A DNA stretch of 64,000 bases, from positions 97,114,484 through 97,178,483 of the forward strand of contig CM041297.1 of the NCBI GenBank assembly GCA_023052935.1. Reading direction: 5' to 3'. Source of the DNA: Piezodorus guildinii (Eukaryota > Arthropoda > Insecta > Hemiptera > Pentatomidae). The notes beneath the pieces are model-generated. The model saw only the letters and a list, made by a program, of their open reading frames with translations, was not told where the DNA came from and did not search any database. Shown here in pieces: positions 24,691 through 34,630 of the stretch. Position numbers and translations under genes: made by a program. Within the stretch, counting starts at the first letter, position 1, and the number at the start of each line of letters is the position of its first letter.

Positions 24691-25180
24691 TTGACGGGAA
24701 AACTGTCATCAAAATTTTTATTGGAGTACCACCTACAGGGAAAAAGCATAGCAAAAAAGCGCAAATACTAAACCTTAGGAAAACATGACCTTGATTGCAA
24801 CAAATGTTATATACAAAAATAAGTTCAAATTTTCAATGCTAGCAACACTAACATAGCTTTTTTTTTACCCAGGGCGTGTCAATAAAGCCCCAACACTTAT
24901 TAAATGTTGACAAACGTGACTTTTTTCATTCGTACCGATATAGCTCCAAAACTTTATATCTGTAACTCCAAAAAATGTAGGTCCTAGCGACTAATGTTAT
25001 GCAACAAATATTATTTAATGTCAAATCAAACAAAAAAAGTCGTCAAATTTTTATCCAAGCTACACCAGCTAGAAGGTGCCAGCTGAGGGAGAAAAAAATG
25101 TACACAAAGAAAGTTACACACTTCCATCGAAAATACATATCCATGTCAAAATAAAATAATTTCTTGAACATGAAATAATT
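24691..25180 (-). repeat. Unclassified dispersed repeat
   Basis: The segment around 24880-25040 is related in reverse complement to 40990-41530, sharing a block with cgctaggacc, a block with catt...gtcacgtt and a repeated aaa-rich motif. No ORF was found in either copy. Confidence 0.45.
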
Positions 25181-25307
25181 AAATGGTTTTCATTTTGCAG
25201 AACTGAATAAAGCCAGATTAAATAAATACTTTAAGACAATGATCACTAAAGTTGAAGCAATACAATTCAATGGTTTATTTGTAAAACTTTTTTTTTATAT
25301 TAAAATA

Positions 25308-26213
25308 ATAATAATAATAGACTTACCGAACCTGAAGGTTCAATGCCGATACCACCAAATTCAGTCTACACAGACTCGTCCAATGTTCACCGTTCAAGCC
25401 CAAACCCCCGAGATCAGCCTTAACGCAATCCTTCCATCGACGCTTCGGCCTACCTTTCGGACGCCTACCAGTCGGATCAGCGAATACCAACTTTCTCGGA
25501 ATCCGTTCCTCACCGAGCCCAACAATTTTACTAGCCCATTTGAGTCTCCGCGAAGCTATCAACTCAATTATATATTCACAGGATATAAGTTCTGCAATTC
25601 CGCGTTGTGCAACCTTCTAAACTCCCCAGTGGCCTCATCTCTCTTCGGACCAAATATTTTACGCAGTACCTTATTTTCGAAAACCTTAAGCCTTTGTTCA
25701 TCCTTCGAAGTAAGCGGCCACGTTTCACATTCGTAAAGAACCGTCGGAAGAATAATAGTTTTATAAATTATAACCTTTAAGTTTTTAGATAGAAACCGCG
25801 AACTAAGTAACGCATTTCCCACCTTTAATCGATACTTTATTTCTTCCTGGATTTCATTTTTTCTTGTTATCATTGAACCTAAATAATTGAATTTCTCTAC
25901 GTGTTCAAAAGTATGCCCTGATATATTAATATCATCAAGATAGCAGTACCAAATCATCGGCATACCCTAAAACCGGAATCCTGTCACCCATATTTAAACC
26001 TTTCTTGGTACACATCACCTTTTCTATGACATATTCTAAAGCTATATTAAACAAAACAGGTAAATGGGAGTCACACTGTTTTAAACCTGATCGCACCTCA
26101 AATCTCTCGGAGTAATTATGACCGATTCTAACTTTATGGAATGTTTCCGACAAACACATCTTTACTAGGTTTACTAACTTTCTAGGTATTCCCTGTTCAA
26201 TCATGATGTTATA
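25308..26213 (-). mobile_element. 5'-truncated RTE-type LINE, copy 2
   Basis: The 3' end is at the left, with an ATT-type tail and the terminal hairpin in mutated form (25327-25342). A target duplication, tttatattaaaata, lies at 25294-25307 and 26214-26227. The element is truncated within RT at the start of M-I-E-Q-G-I-P-R. Confidence 0.85.
25323..26204 (-). pseudogene. RTE-type reverse transcriptase fragment with internal deletion
   Basis: The fragment keeps the GLKQ...PVLFNIALEYV region and YADD near 25960. An internal deletion of roughly 160 bases then joins the sequence after the L-V-L-L block directly to the D-D-I-N-I-S-G-H block. A further frame change near 25565 separates the last C-terminal part with its basic RRPKGRPKRRW stretch. 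Relative to the copies at 4897 and 41881 it also has an S-to-C type change at the L-K-Q-C-D position. It encodes no endonuclease and is dead. Confidence 0.87.
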
Positions 26214-26227
26214 TTTATATTAAAATA

Positions 26228-26572
26228 CACTAAAAATAAATAATCATTGCATGTAGTTATTATAAAAGAAAAATATTTGAATAAGAAATAAACCGATTTT
26301 ATTTTTACAGATAATCGAAATATTTACTAAAATGTTAACATATAATAAAAAAGAAGAAACTAAACAATATAGTATAAAAAGAAAAAGTAAAACTATTGTA
26401 CGGTGATAACTTCTTAATTAGATTTCAAATCACTATTTTTTTTTTTTTGGAATTATCATTTAAAATTATAACAATTGTAATTGACCAAAACAAAATATTA
26501 ATTCCCTTCAAGATTTGAGGTTTCCCGCTAGATTGAAATAAATTGACATACTCATGTATGTGCAGTGAAGTT
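26228..26572. other. No recognised feature
   Basis: AT-rich sequence between two LINE insertions, without a motif. Confidence 0.5.
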
Positions 26573-26585
26573 GTCATTATTTATT

Positions 26586-27965
26586 ATTTCAGATAATTCT
26601 TAATTACTTAAGAAACTTTTGTGAAGAAAATTCCGTCATTCCGTTTGAACAAACAGGTTTTCAAGCACAACTTAGCACTGAACATCACTTAATGAAATTG
26701 CAATATGAGATATGCAACAATTTTAATAAGAACAATGCAACTGCTATGATATCTATAGATTGCTCGAAGGCATTCGATTCCGTATCTCATTACATCCTTT
26801 GCCAGAAGCTAGCGGATCTTGAGTGCCAAGAACAACTCTATAATACCATTGCATCTTTCCTGGAAACTCGAACCCTATCAGTCCGAGTTCACGAAGAACA
26901 TTCTCGCACTGTTCTCCTTACTTGCGGTGTTCCTCAGGGTGCAGTTTTTATCTCCCGTCTTGTTCAATATATATACTGCAGACATAATAGGCCATAACTA
27001 TAAAACCGCTACAATAGCCGCATTCGCGGATGATATAGCCGTCTACAGTTCCAGTATGAGTCCAACTCAAGCTCTTACTCAGGCTGAATCGGTTTGTTAA
27101 ACCATTGTTCGGAAATTAGAGCAGTTGAACATCAGAGTGAATCCATCAAAAACGGATTGTATAGTGTTCTCTATCCAAAAAGGTAAAAAGTCTAGACTAC
27201 CAAAAGTTTTTCGAGTCGGCGGCACAGTTCAGCGACCCTCTCACGCTATTGTATACCTTGGTATCAAGATGGATCGCCATATGAAGCTCTCTGCTCATGT
27301 GTATAATAAAACAAGGTTGGTTAGAACCAAATTATACCGACTTCATCACCTTCTAACCTCTCCAGCGCTCTCACTAAGGCTTAAACTGTTAGTCTATAAA
27401 GGCATATTACGTCCTGCACTGATGTATGGCGCGCCATTGTTTACGCAACCAACTGAAACCACACCTTTAGCGATTTCAAAATACAATGCTCCGAAGAATG
27501 ACCCGTTCGACCTCAATGAAAAAGGTGAAAGCCGATCTCCTCCACGAAATTTTAGAAATACCAACAATTTCAGATTACATTAGGCAACGCCATGTTAAAT
27601 TTTTTGATTCTTTAAAAACATTAACTAACCCACTATTCAACACGATGACTCCAGCACCAGCTCCAGTACGATGGCAAAACACCACATAAATAAATGTTAG
27701 TTTTGATTAGGACTTTAGTTATAAATAAGTTAGTTAAGTTAGTAATAAGTTAGTCATAAGTCTTTCATGAACACGAAAAATGGGTGAGCCCCATCAGCTC
27801 TAATCTAATTTCAATCTAATCTATTTTGTAAACAACACAGTAACATAACACCCTCACACAATCTTAAAATGTAACATAGTTACAGTACAAGATATTTAAC
27901 TACATAAATTAATAATTAAATTTCATATTGTTAATAGGGGATCTGGAAAAAAAAAAAAAAAAAAA
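26586..27965 (+). mobile_element. 5'-truncated Jockey-clade LINE with poly(A) tail
   Basis: The fragment spans RT and the C-terminal domain, a 3' UTR of about 260 bases and a poly(A) tail at about 27948-27965. Flanking sequences gtcattatttatt (26573-26585) and gtcgttatttatt (27966-27978) match at 12 of 13 positions and are a probable target duplication. Confidence 0.82.
26594..27689 (+). pseudogene. Jockey-clade reverse transcriptase, frameshifted
   Basis: RT motifs appear in order: a T-G-F-Q block near 26650, D-C-S-K-A-F-D-S-V near 26757-26780, VPQG near 26930, L-S-P-V-L-F-N-I-Y near 26950 and F-A-D-D-I-A near 27020. The C-terminal region has V-N-P-S-K-T-D and a T-R-L-V-R-T block. One extra base near 26945 shifts the frame between VPQG and the S-P-V-L-F block. 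An in-frame stop lies at 27098-27100, and a further shift near 27480 leads to the C-terminal end with R-W-Q-N-T-T. It differs clearly from the 3'-tail family at 50593, 55861 and 61687. Confidence 0.85.
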
Positions 27966-28206
27966 GTCGTTATTTATTTAAATTTGTACAAGGTTGTATA
28001 ACATTAACAAATAAATTCAATTTATTTCATATTCTGTTATTTTATTATTGTTAATTCAAATGTATCATTGAACTAATAGCGGATATTATACCAATTTTAG
28101 ATCCTTTGAAAAATTAAAAGATAAATTTAAAATATGATTACTTTTATTGTCATTTACATTTACCCATCATGCAAAAGCTTAGTTATAAATAATTTTTAAA
28201 TACATC

Positions 28207-28327
28207 CTAGTTACAGGAGTGCTGCCATTGGGTAGTTCTTCAAGTCTGTTTCACGCCATTTATCTTTTGTCACATATACTTGTTGTGCTTTGAAGTTGTT
28301 CAAGTTCAATAAATGATGTTAAAAAAA
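28207..28327 (+). mobile_element. Extremely 5'-truncated Jockey-type LINE (3' UTR only)
   Basis: Only about 120 bases are present, matching the 3' UTR of the copy at 50593-51664 (block agtgctgccattgggtagtt, then tttcaagttc...aataaatgatgtt), followed by an A run. A 9-bp duplication, aaatacatc, lies at 28198-28206 and 28328-28336. Confidence 0.75.
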
Positions 28328-28339
28328 AAAATACATCAT

Positions 28340-29090
28340 TGAAGACAGTCATTGACTTATGTTAAATTATTACCTGAATACCATTTTATTTCATAATTAT
28401 ATTTTATTCAATGTTATGACCAAATAATTATTATTATAAAAAATGCTGTTAGTATGAAAAGCTTAATGAAAAAAATAAGGTTATTTTTTCTTGCATTGTA
28501 TCAACAACTTTCCTTTCTTTCTCTTTTCTTTATTATTTTTTTATTTTTATTAACTCTGTATATTTCAATGACAATAGATATAAATTTGATAATGTTAACT
28601 TAAGGGTATGCTAAGAGGGAGAAGGATTCCTTTGTCCATTTAAGAACACCGTCCATTTGCTTAAGGCCACGGGATTACTTTAGAAAGGCTTAGGTGACGG
28701 AATTAATTATATGTTTTGTATAAAGTGTTAACCTTAATAAGGTACCGAAAGACCAGACCCAGGTTTAAAAAGCTTTATCTCGGTCAAGCTATGGGTCAAA
28801 GAATTCAGATGCATTAGAATTCCCACTCACAGGGTCATCTTAAATTTAAAAAAAAACATATATCTGGTACGGGCGACATGACTTTCACTTACCTCAGTTA
28901 TTAAACTATTAAGAACTTCTCGTCATAATCCTATCTTTTCTTTTGGTTTAATTTAATATTTTTGGACAACCACAAAAAAAAAAAATTCATAATTTATAAC
29001 GTTTCGAAAATTCATAAATTTCACGTTTTTTATGAAATGCAAAGACAGTGCTAATGGAACGGTGAAACATTGCATTTAAGCGTTATAGGC
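28340..29090. other. No recognised feature
   Basis: AT-rich sequence with a mildly GC-richer part near 28600-28840. No ORF with a motif. Confidence 0.5.
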
Positions 29091-29124
29091 ACTTGAGGAT
29101 AGCCATAGAGGCCAAAACTAGTTG
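29091..29124 (+). ncRNA. Degenerate hammerhead-like motif
   Basis: The order is CTTGAGGA, TAGCC, a short loop, GGCC, AAAAC. It resembles the other motifs but with an altered core. It is kept at low confidence. Confidence 0.3.
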
Positions 29125-29276
29125 CGAAATAAAATTAATTTCTGCTGGGACTGTCCAAAAAATATATCTTACAATTAAATAAAATTAGAGCTGAAAACAC
29201 TGCAAATTGTTACACAATGGTTTATTATTCCCAAATAACTATATAAAAGTTTAACAGTTTATAGCTGCTAATCTTC

Positions 29277-29470
29277 CGATTCTCTATCTTCAATAATAAC
29301 TGAGTTTTGGTGGAATTACATCTATTATAATTTGTGTTGAATATGTAGATCAAGTATGGGTAAAATTTCAATATTTTTCTTTCTTCTATTTTTTATAATT
29401 ATTTGCAGTTAAAAACACTAATAAACTTTTTCTATATTTTTGAAAATAACGGAGTTACCAATGTATATAT
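29277..29470 (+). repeat. Repeat family R, left part, interrupted by the gypsy element
   Basis: It shares the ggaattacatctattataat block with the copy at 11930-11965 and the gaaaataacgga block with 12900-12911. The sequence continues after the gypsy element at 36110. Confidence 0.55.
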
Positions 29471-30035
29471 TGCTACGGTCAAGACAATGACGTGTGGACC
29501 ACGCCTGGAGGGGCCTAGATGAGGCTAGAGACTTCTGGACCTGGACAGTCCTCGAAGTGCCTGGAAAGGCCCACCACCCTACCTGCGCCCGGGTCTAGAA
29601 GATTCGGCGGTGGTACAAATAGCGGTCCCCTGAGCCTAGGTGAGTCAGTCTTAATCCGGCTCAACAAGTATCAGTGATGTGTCAGTGAACAGTGACAGTG
29701 AACAGTTCGTGACAGTGTGACAGTATAGTGAAACTGTGTGTCAATATTGTGATAACCGGTCGGTGGGAAATTAGAAGACTGTAGTTTATATATGTGTTTT
29801 ATAGTTGTAAGTTCTAGAATAAGTCTATCAGATTGTATGAATTTACGTAAGTAGTTTATTTGTTAGGAATACCTCATTTTATATGTATACTGTTTAGTAG
29901 TTAAGCTAGTGATTCCATTATTATTGTTAATATAGTGGTTAGTAATCCCTTTGTATTTGTGTTTTTTGTATTTAATAAATATTTGTAATTTGTAAACTGG
30001 AGTAGTTCATTTCTCACACCCCGTAGCCCGTAACA
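29471..30035 (+). repeat. 5' long terminal repeat
   Basis: The LTR is 565 bp, begins TG and ends CA (tgctacggtc ... cccgtaaca). A TATA-like tacaaata at 29614 lies about 30 bases before a TCAGTC initiator-like word at 29645, a plausible core promoter. AATAAA at 29974 is a plausible polyadenylation signal. Confidence 0.95.
29614..29650 (+). promoter_or_regulatory. Putative LTR core promoter
   Basis: A TATA-like tacaaata (29614-29621) is spaced about 30 bases from a TCAGTC word (29645-29650) that fits the arthropod initiator consensus. Transcription start is inferred, not shown. Confidence 0.45.
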
Positions 30036-30038
30036 ATT

Positions 30039-30055
30039 TGGTGTCAGAAGTGGGA
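30039..30055 (+). other. Primer-binding site
   Basis: The sequence tggtgtcagaagtggga begins three bases after the 5' LTR and starts with TGG, the complement of a tRNA CCA end. It would pair with a tRNA whose acceptor arm reads TTCTGAC, which fits insect tRNA-Leu. The tRNA identity is inferred from general knowledge. Confidence 0.75.
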
Positions 30056-30119
30056 TCATTGTAAATGGTTATAATTTTGGTTTTCTTGTTTTTGTAATTA
30101 TTGGGCTACTGTGTGGAAA

Positions 30120-32000
30120 ATGACTTCTCAGAGTGTTAGACTGAATGATTTAAAAGTTGCAGACTTAAGACGGGAGTTAGAAGAACGAGATCTGGATACT
30201 TTCGGAACGAAATCAGTACTGCAACAACGCTTGCGCCAATTTTTTGTTGATTCAGGGGAAAATCCAGACGAGATTACGTTTGAAAATGATTTCAGTAAGT
30301 TGTCTGCAACTTTTAAAAATGAGTTAAAGAAGTTAGGAAATGAGTTAGGTAATGTAGAAAAGAAGTTAGGAAATGAGTTAGGTAATGTAGAAAAGAAGTT
30401 AGGTAAAGAGTTAAGTACTGTTAAAAATACATTGGAGGCCAAGTTAGGCAATTTAGAAACTAAGTTAATGGAGAGTGTAGATAATAAGTTAGCTGATGTA
30501 GAATCTAGATTAGGAGAAAAAGTCGATTCAGTAGAAAATGAACTTAGGGTAAGAATAGAAGCTCTAGAAGAACGTATGAGCAACCCACCGACAATCCACA
30601 CCGACCAACCCTCTGAGAGAAGCCCTCACAACACCATTCCCCCCGCCAATGCTGGGATGCCACCAACGCACAACACCATCCCATTGTTCGACGGGAAGAC
30701 GCCGTGGGAGGACTACATGACTCTCTTCGAGACAGCGGCTTCGATCCACGGGTGGTCAAAGGAGACGCAAGCATCAGCGTTGTGCCTAGCCTTGCGTGGA
30801 GACGCCTTAGGAGTGCTACAGGGGATGCCCATGTCGGAGCGGTGCAACCACAGTAAGCTGATGAAAAGACTGGAGATGCGTTTCGGCCATCGCCACATGG
30901 ACCAACTATACCGTTCCCAGTTAAAGAACAGGGTCCAGAAGACCAACGAGACGCTGCAGGAATTTGAAGCAGATATCGCCCGGCTAGTGAGGAATGCCTA
31001 CCCAACGGTCACCGACGACGTCTACGAGAGCTTGGCTATCGACAAATTCCTGGATGGACTTCGAGACCCGGAAACCCAACAGGCAGTGAAACTCGCACGC
31101 CCTAAAACTTTGGGCGATGCATTGTCGCAGGCCATGGAATTCGAGGCTGTCAGGCAGTCGGTCCGTGGACATGCACGAGTTCGAGCGGCAGAAGCGGAGC
31201 CTAACGCGGCCCCCACCATCGAGGACATAGTAGCAAAGGTTTTAGAAGCCCTCAGGACCCGCAAAAAGGAGATACGCTGTTGGAGCTGCGGTCAACTTGG
31301 ACACCCCAGAAGCAAGTGTCCTACCAGGAAGCCGGAAAAAGCCACAGGAAAACTAAGGAGGGTTGATGGGAAGGGGCAACTGTCAACCCGTAGCATCAAA
31401 GGCCCCAGGGTCGCCGAGAGAATCGCGACAATAGGGAGCAAGACAAATAGTTTCTATGTGGATGGAATGGTGAACGGGCAGCTGCGGAGTTTTCTGCTGG
31501 ATACCGGCGCAACCATGACAATACTGAACCCGAAGGCAGTTAACGCTGAGAAGATATCACCTACCACTTGGGCGTTACGGACAGCCACAGGACAGCCAGC
31601 CGAGGTCTACGGGGAGACAGTTGCCACTTTCTTCATCGGGGGCCAACGTCTAGAGCACCGCGTTCTCGTGGCGAAAATAGACGAGGAAGTCATCTTCGGC
31701 ATGGACTTGATGATCAAATACGGGATCAAGCTGGACATGTCGAGAGGTGTGATGACGCTGGGAGACGAAGAGGTCATCCTTCGGCAGGGAAAGGACCTCT
31801 ATGCACGAGTACTCCTACTGGAAGACACCACTTTACCTGCACGGAGTCAAATTCTGACGCATGGGACGATCAATGGACGACTACCGGAGGGTCAATGTCT
31901 TCTACTTGAACCTGGGAAGCACGAGGAGCAGGAAGTCGGACGCGGTGTTCTGGTTGCAAGGTCTCTCATCAAGGTCGGACATACCACCCAATCCGACTGA
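30120..32000 (+). CDS. gag: Gag-protease with N-terminal SAP motif
   Basis: This 626-residue protein starts at the ATG at 30120. Residues about 8-42 match a SAP motif (L-K-V-A-D-L-R-R-E-L...K-S-V-L-Q-Q-R-L), a DNA-binding module unusual in Gag. Residues about 60-165 form a long coiled coil built partly from an 11-residue repeat. A retrotransposon-type capsid follows, with the W-E-D-Y and L-R-G-D-A signatures. A CX2CX4HX4C zinc knuckle lies near residues 386-400, and the aspartic protease has its catalytic DTGA at about 461. The protein would package the element RNA and process the polyproteins. It ends at TGA 31998-32000, sharing its last base with the ATG of pol. Confidence 0.93.
   Translation: MTSQSVRLNDLKVADLRRELEERDLDTFGTKSVLQQRLRQFFVDSGENPDEITFENDFSKLSATFKNELKKLGNELGNVEKKLGNELGNVEKKLGKELSTVKNTLEAKLGNLETKLMESVDNKLADVESRLGEKVDSVENELRVRIEALEERMSNPPTIHTDQPSERSPHNTIPPANAGMPPTHNTIPLFDGKTPWEDYMTLFETAASIHGWSKETQASALCLALRGDALGVLQGMPMSERCNHSKLMKRLEMRFGHRHMDQLYRSQLKNRVQKTNETLQEFEADIARLVRNAYPTVTDDVYESLAIDKFLDGLRDPETQQAVKLARPKTLGDALSQAMEFEAVRQSVRGHARVRAAEAEPNAAPTIEDIVAKVLEALRTRKKEIRCWSCGQLGHPRSKCPTRKPEKATGKLRRVDGKGQLSTRSIKGPRVAERIATIGSKTNSFYVDGMVNGQLRSFLLDTGATMTILNPKAVNAEKISPTTWALRTATGQPAEVYGETVATFFIGGQRLEHRVLVAKIDEEVIFGMDLMIKYGIKLDMSRGVMTLGDEEVILRQGKDLYARVLLLEDTTLPARSQILTHGTINGRLPEGQCLLLEPGKHEEQEVGRGVLVARSLIKVGHTTQSD
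30330..30395 (+). repeat. 33-bp tandem repeat inside gag
   Basis: Two identical 33-bp units (30330-30362 and 30363-30395) encode an 11-residue K-L-G-N-E-L-G-N-V-E-K step in the coiled coil. A third, diverged unit follows. The period fits three 11-residue coiled-coil turns. Confidence 0.85.
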
Positions 32001-34630
32001 TGAATCTGAACACCTTCCCGGTGACACTAAAGAGAGGAACACCAGTCGGAGAATGTACGGCCGCTACCTCAGTAGTTCGACAGCTACAACGCAACCCCAC
32101 CGAGCAACGAGGACTACCCGAAGAATTAAAAGGATTCGTGGAGGAATCATGCAGAGAACTTTCGCCTGAACAGAGCGAAATCGTGAAGAGATTGATTACC
32201 CGATGGCAGGACATTTTCGAGATCAGCTCAGGACCACGGGGTAGAACGAACATCGTCCAGCACAAAATTGACACCGGGGATACAAAGCCCATCCGACAGA
32301 TCCCGAGGAGGCTGCCGCTAGCTAAACGAAAGGATGCCGAGGAGATTATTAAGGATATGGCGAATGATGGTGTCATCGAGCCCTCGAGTAGCCCATGGAT
32401 GTCTCCTGTCGTACTGGTGAAAAAGAAAGATGGGACGACAAGATTCTGCGTAGATTACCGTCTTTTGAACAACGCCACGAAGAAGGACAGTTACCCACTC
32501 CCAAGGATTGACGACACGCTGGACACACTAGAGGGTTGCAAACTATTTTCTACCTTGGATCTCCGCAGTGGATATTGGCAGGTTGGATTGGCACCGGAAG
32601 ATAAGGAGAAGACGGCATTTTCAATCGGCACTGGCCTCTGGCAATTTACGGTAATGCCATTCGGGCTTTGCAATGCACCTGCAACGTTCGAGAGGCTGAT
32701 GGAAAGCGTCTTAAGAGGCCTTTCTTGGGAGATATGCCTGGTTTACTTGGACGACATCATTGTACTGGGAAAATCCTTCACTCACCATCTGGAGAATCTG
32801 GAGCGGGTCTTCGAACGGCTGCGTGCAGCTAATCTAAAACTGAACCCGAAGAAGTGCAATCTCTTCCGAAGGCAAGTCAACTACCTGGGGCATGTTGTAT
32901 CAGGCAACGGAGTTGCTGTTGACCCAGAGAAGATTACAGCGATCACCAATTGGCCAGCACCTCGAGATAAGCACCAAGTGAGAAGTTTCCTCGGGCTCTG
33001 CACCTACTACAGGAGGTACGTGAAAGGATTCGCCAACATCGCAAAACCTCTTACCAGGCTCACTGAGGAAAAACGGACTTTCCTTTGGGATCGCGAGTGT
33101 CAGGCTTCATTTGAGGAGTTAAAGAAGAAATTGAGTAGTGCGCCTATTCTAAGCTATCCACGTCCCGAGGGCAAGTTCATTCTTGACACAGATGCCAGCA
33201 ACACTGCTATTGGGAGCGTCCTTTCCCAACTCCAAGACGGGGAAGAAAAGGTTATTGGGTACTTCAGCAAAGCACTGTCAGCTCCAGAACGCAACTACTG
33301 TGTCACAAGGAAAGAGCTTCTGGCAGTGGTTAAGTCCATAGAGCACTTTCATAAATACCTGTATGGAAGAAGATTTCTACTGAGAACGGACCACGCTGCT
33401 CTAATGTGGCTGCTGCGATTCAAGTCACCGGAGGGACAAGTTGCACGGTGGATCGAGCGCCTTCAGGAATATGACTTCGAATCTGCTCATCGTTCTGGAA
33501 CGAGTCACCGGAATGCGGATGCGCTCTCAAGGAGACCCTGTGACGGAGAATGCAAGCATTGTTCTCGACAAGAAGAAAAGCAAGCAACAGTGTTGCGGAC
33601 TACGGTCGTTACCGACGGTTGGCAGGACACACAACTGGCAAAGGAACAGGACGAGGACCCGGACTTGAAGCAAATAAGGGAATGGAAGCTATCAGGCCAA
33701 AGGAGACCAAGCTGGCAGGATGTTGCTCCAATGTCGAAAAATATAAAAACCTATTGGGCTCAATGGGACTCCATTCTACTGGACAAAGGTCTGCTGAAAC
33801 GAGCATTGGAGAACACAGATGGAGATCAGCGGAGACTACAGCTCATCGTACCAAAGATTAAAGTGCCCGAAGTACTGAGGGAATTACATGATGGAGCATC
33901 TGGTGGCCACCTTGGAGTTCACCGGACATTAGAAAAGGTTCGTGAGCGCTTTTACTGGGCAAACCTCAAGGACGATGTGTTAGATTGGTGCCGGCGGTGT
34001 GCAACTTGTGCCGCCTCTAATGGACCGATAAGGAAAAAGAAGGCACCTATGAAGAAATACAACGTAGGAGCACCATTCGAGAGAATAGCGGTAGACATCG
34101 CTGGCCCTTTTCCTGTGACAGATAATGGCAACCGATATATTCTCGTGGCCATGGATTATTTTTCAAAGTGGGTGGAAGCTTACGCCCTTCCGAATCAGGA
34201 GGCCGCCACGGTTGCAGATGTTCTCGTGAAGCAGCTCGTCAGTCGGTTTGGGGTGCCCATGGAACTTCACGCTGACCAAGGAAGAAACTTTGAGTCGGCA
34301 GTCTTCACCAGGATGTGCGAGGCTCTAGGAATACGAAAGACCAGGACGACGCCTCTTCACCCTCAGTCCGATGGCATGGTAGAGCGCATGAACAGGACAA
34401 TGGGTCGATATTTGGCCAAGGTAGTTTCTGACCATCAGCGAGACTGGGACCAATATCTTCATCTGTTCCTGCTAGCCTATCGTAGTTCAGTTAATGAAAC
34501 GACAGGGCAGACCCCCGCCAATGTCGTGTTCGGCAGAGAACTACGCTTGCCTTGCGATCTGAAATTCGGTTTCAAGCTGATGAGGAGGTCGCCGGAGAAG
34601 ACTACGTCACGAACCTACGGAAGCGAATGA
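32000..34630 (+). CDS. pol: Pol: reverse transcriptase, RNase H, integrase
   Basis: The ORF opens at an ATG that overlaps the gag stop by one base. RT is at about residues 90-280, with L-D-L-R-S-G-Y-W-Q and the catalytic YLDD at about 249-252. RNase H has D-T-D-A-S near 396 and T-D-H-A-A. The integrase shows the HHCC zinc region (H-L-G-V-H...C-R-R-C-A-T-C) and then its catalytic D, D and E in V-D-I-A-G-P, H-A-D-Q-G and V-E-R-M-N. The reading frame is lost at about 34575 and runs to a stop at 34628-34630 after some 20 unrelated residues. The true continuation is in another frame (34552-35538). The protein makes cDNA and inserts it. Confidence 0.94.
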   Translation: MNLNTFPVTLKRGTPVGECTAATSVVRQLQRNPTEQRGLPEELKGFVEESCRELSPEQSEIVKRLITRWQDIFEISSGPRGRTNIVQHKIDTGDTKPIRQIPRRLPLAKRKDAEEIIKDMANDGVIEPSSSPWMSPVVLVKKKDGTTRFCVDYRLLNNATKKDSYPLPRIDDTLDTLEGCKLFSTLDLRSGYWQVGLAPEDKEKTAFSIGTGLWQFTVMPFGLCNAPATFERLMESVLRGLSWEICLVYLDDIIVLGKSFTHHLENLERVFERLRAANLKLNPKKCNLFRRQVNYLGHVVSGNGVAVDPEKITAITNWPAPRDKHQVRSFLGLCTYYRRYVKGFANIAKPLTRLTEEKRTFLWDRECQASFEELKKKLSSAPILSYPRPEGKFILDTDASNTAIGSVLSQLQDGEEKVIGYFSKALSAPERNYCVTRKELLAVVKSIEHFHKYLYGRRFLLRTDHAALMWLLRFKSPEGQVARWIERLQEYDFESAHRSGTSHRNADALSRRPCDGECKHCSRQEEKQATVLRTTVVTDGWQDTQLAKEQDEDPDLKQIREWKLSGQRRPSWQDVAPMSKNIKTYWAQWDSILLDKGLLKRALENTDGDQRRLQLIVPKIKVPEVLRELHDGASGGHLGVHRTLEKVRERFYWANLKDDVLDWCRRCATCAASNGPIRKKKAPMKKYNVGAPFERIAVDIAGPFPVTDNGNRYILVAMDYFSKWVEAYALPNQEAATVADVLVKQLVSRFGVPMELHADQGRNFESAVFTRMCEALGIRKTRTTPLHPQSDGMVERMNRTMGRYLAKVVSDHQRDWDQYLHLFLLAYRSSVNETTGQTPANVVFGRELRLPCDLKFGFKLMRRSPEKTTSRTYGSE

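Noticed and set aside
30128..31264. Minus-strand ORFs opposite gag (for example 30128-30601 and 30544-31005)
   Set aside because: They are mirror images of the gag coding frame, created by its composition; no motif is present and the sense strand explains the sequence.
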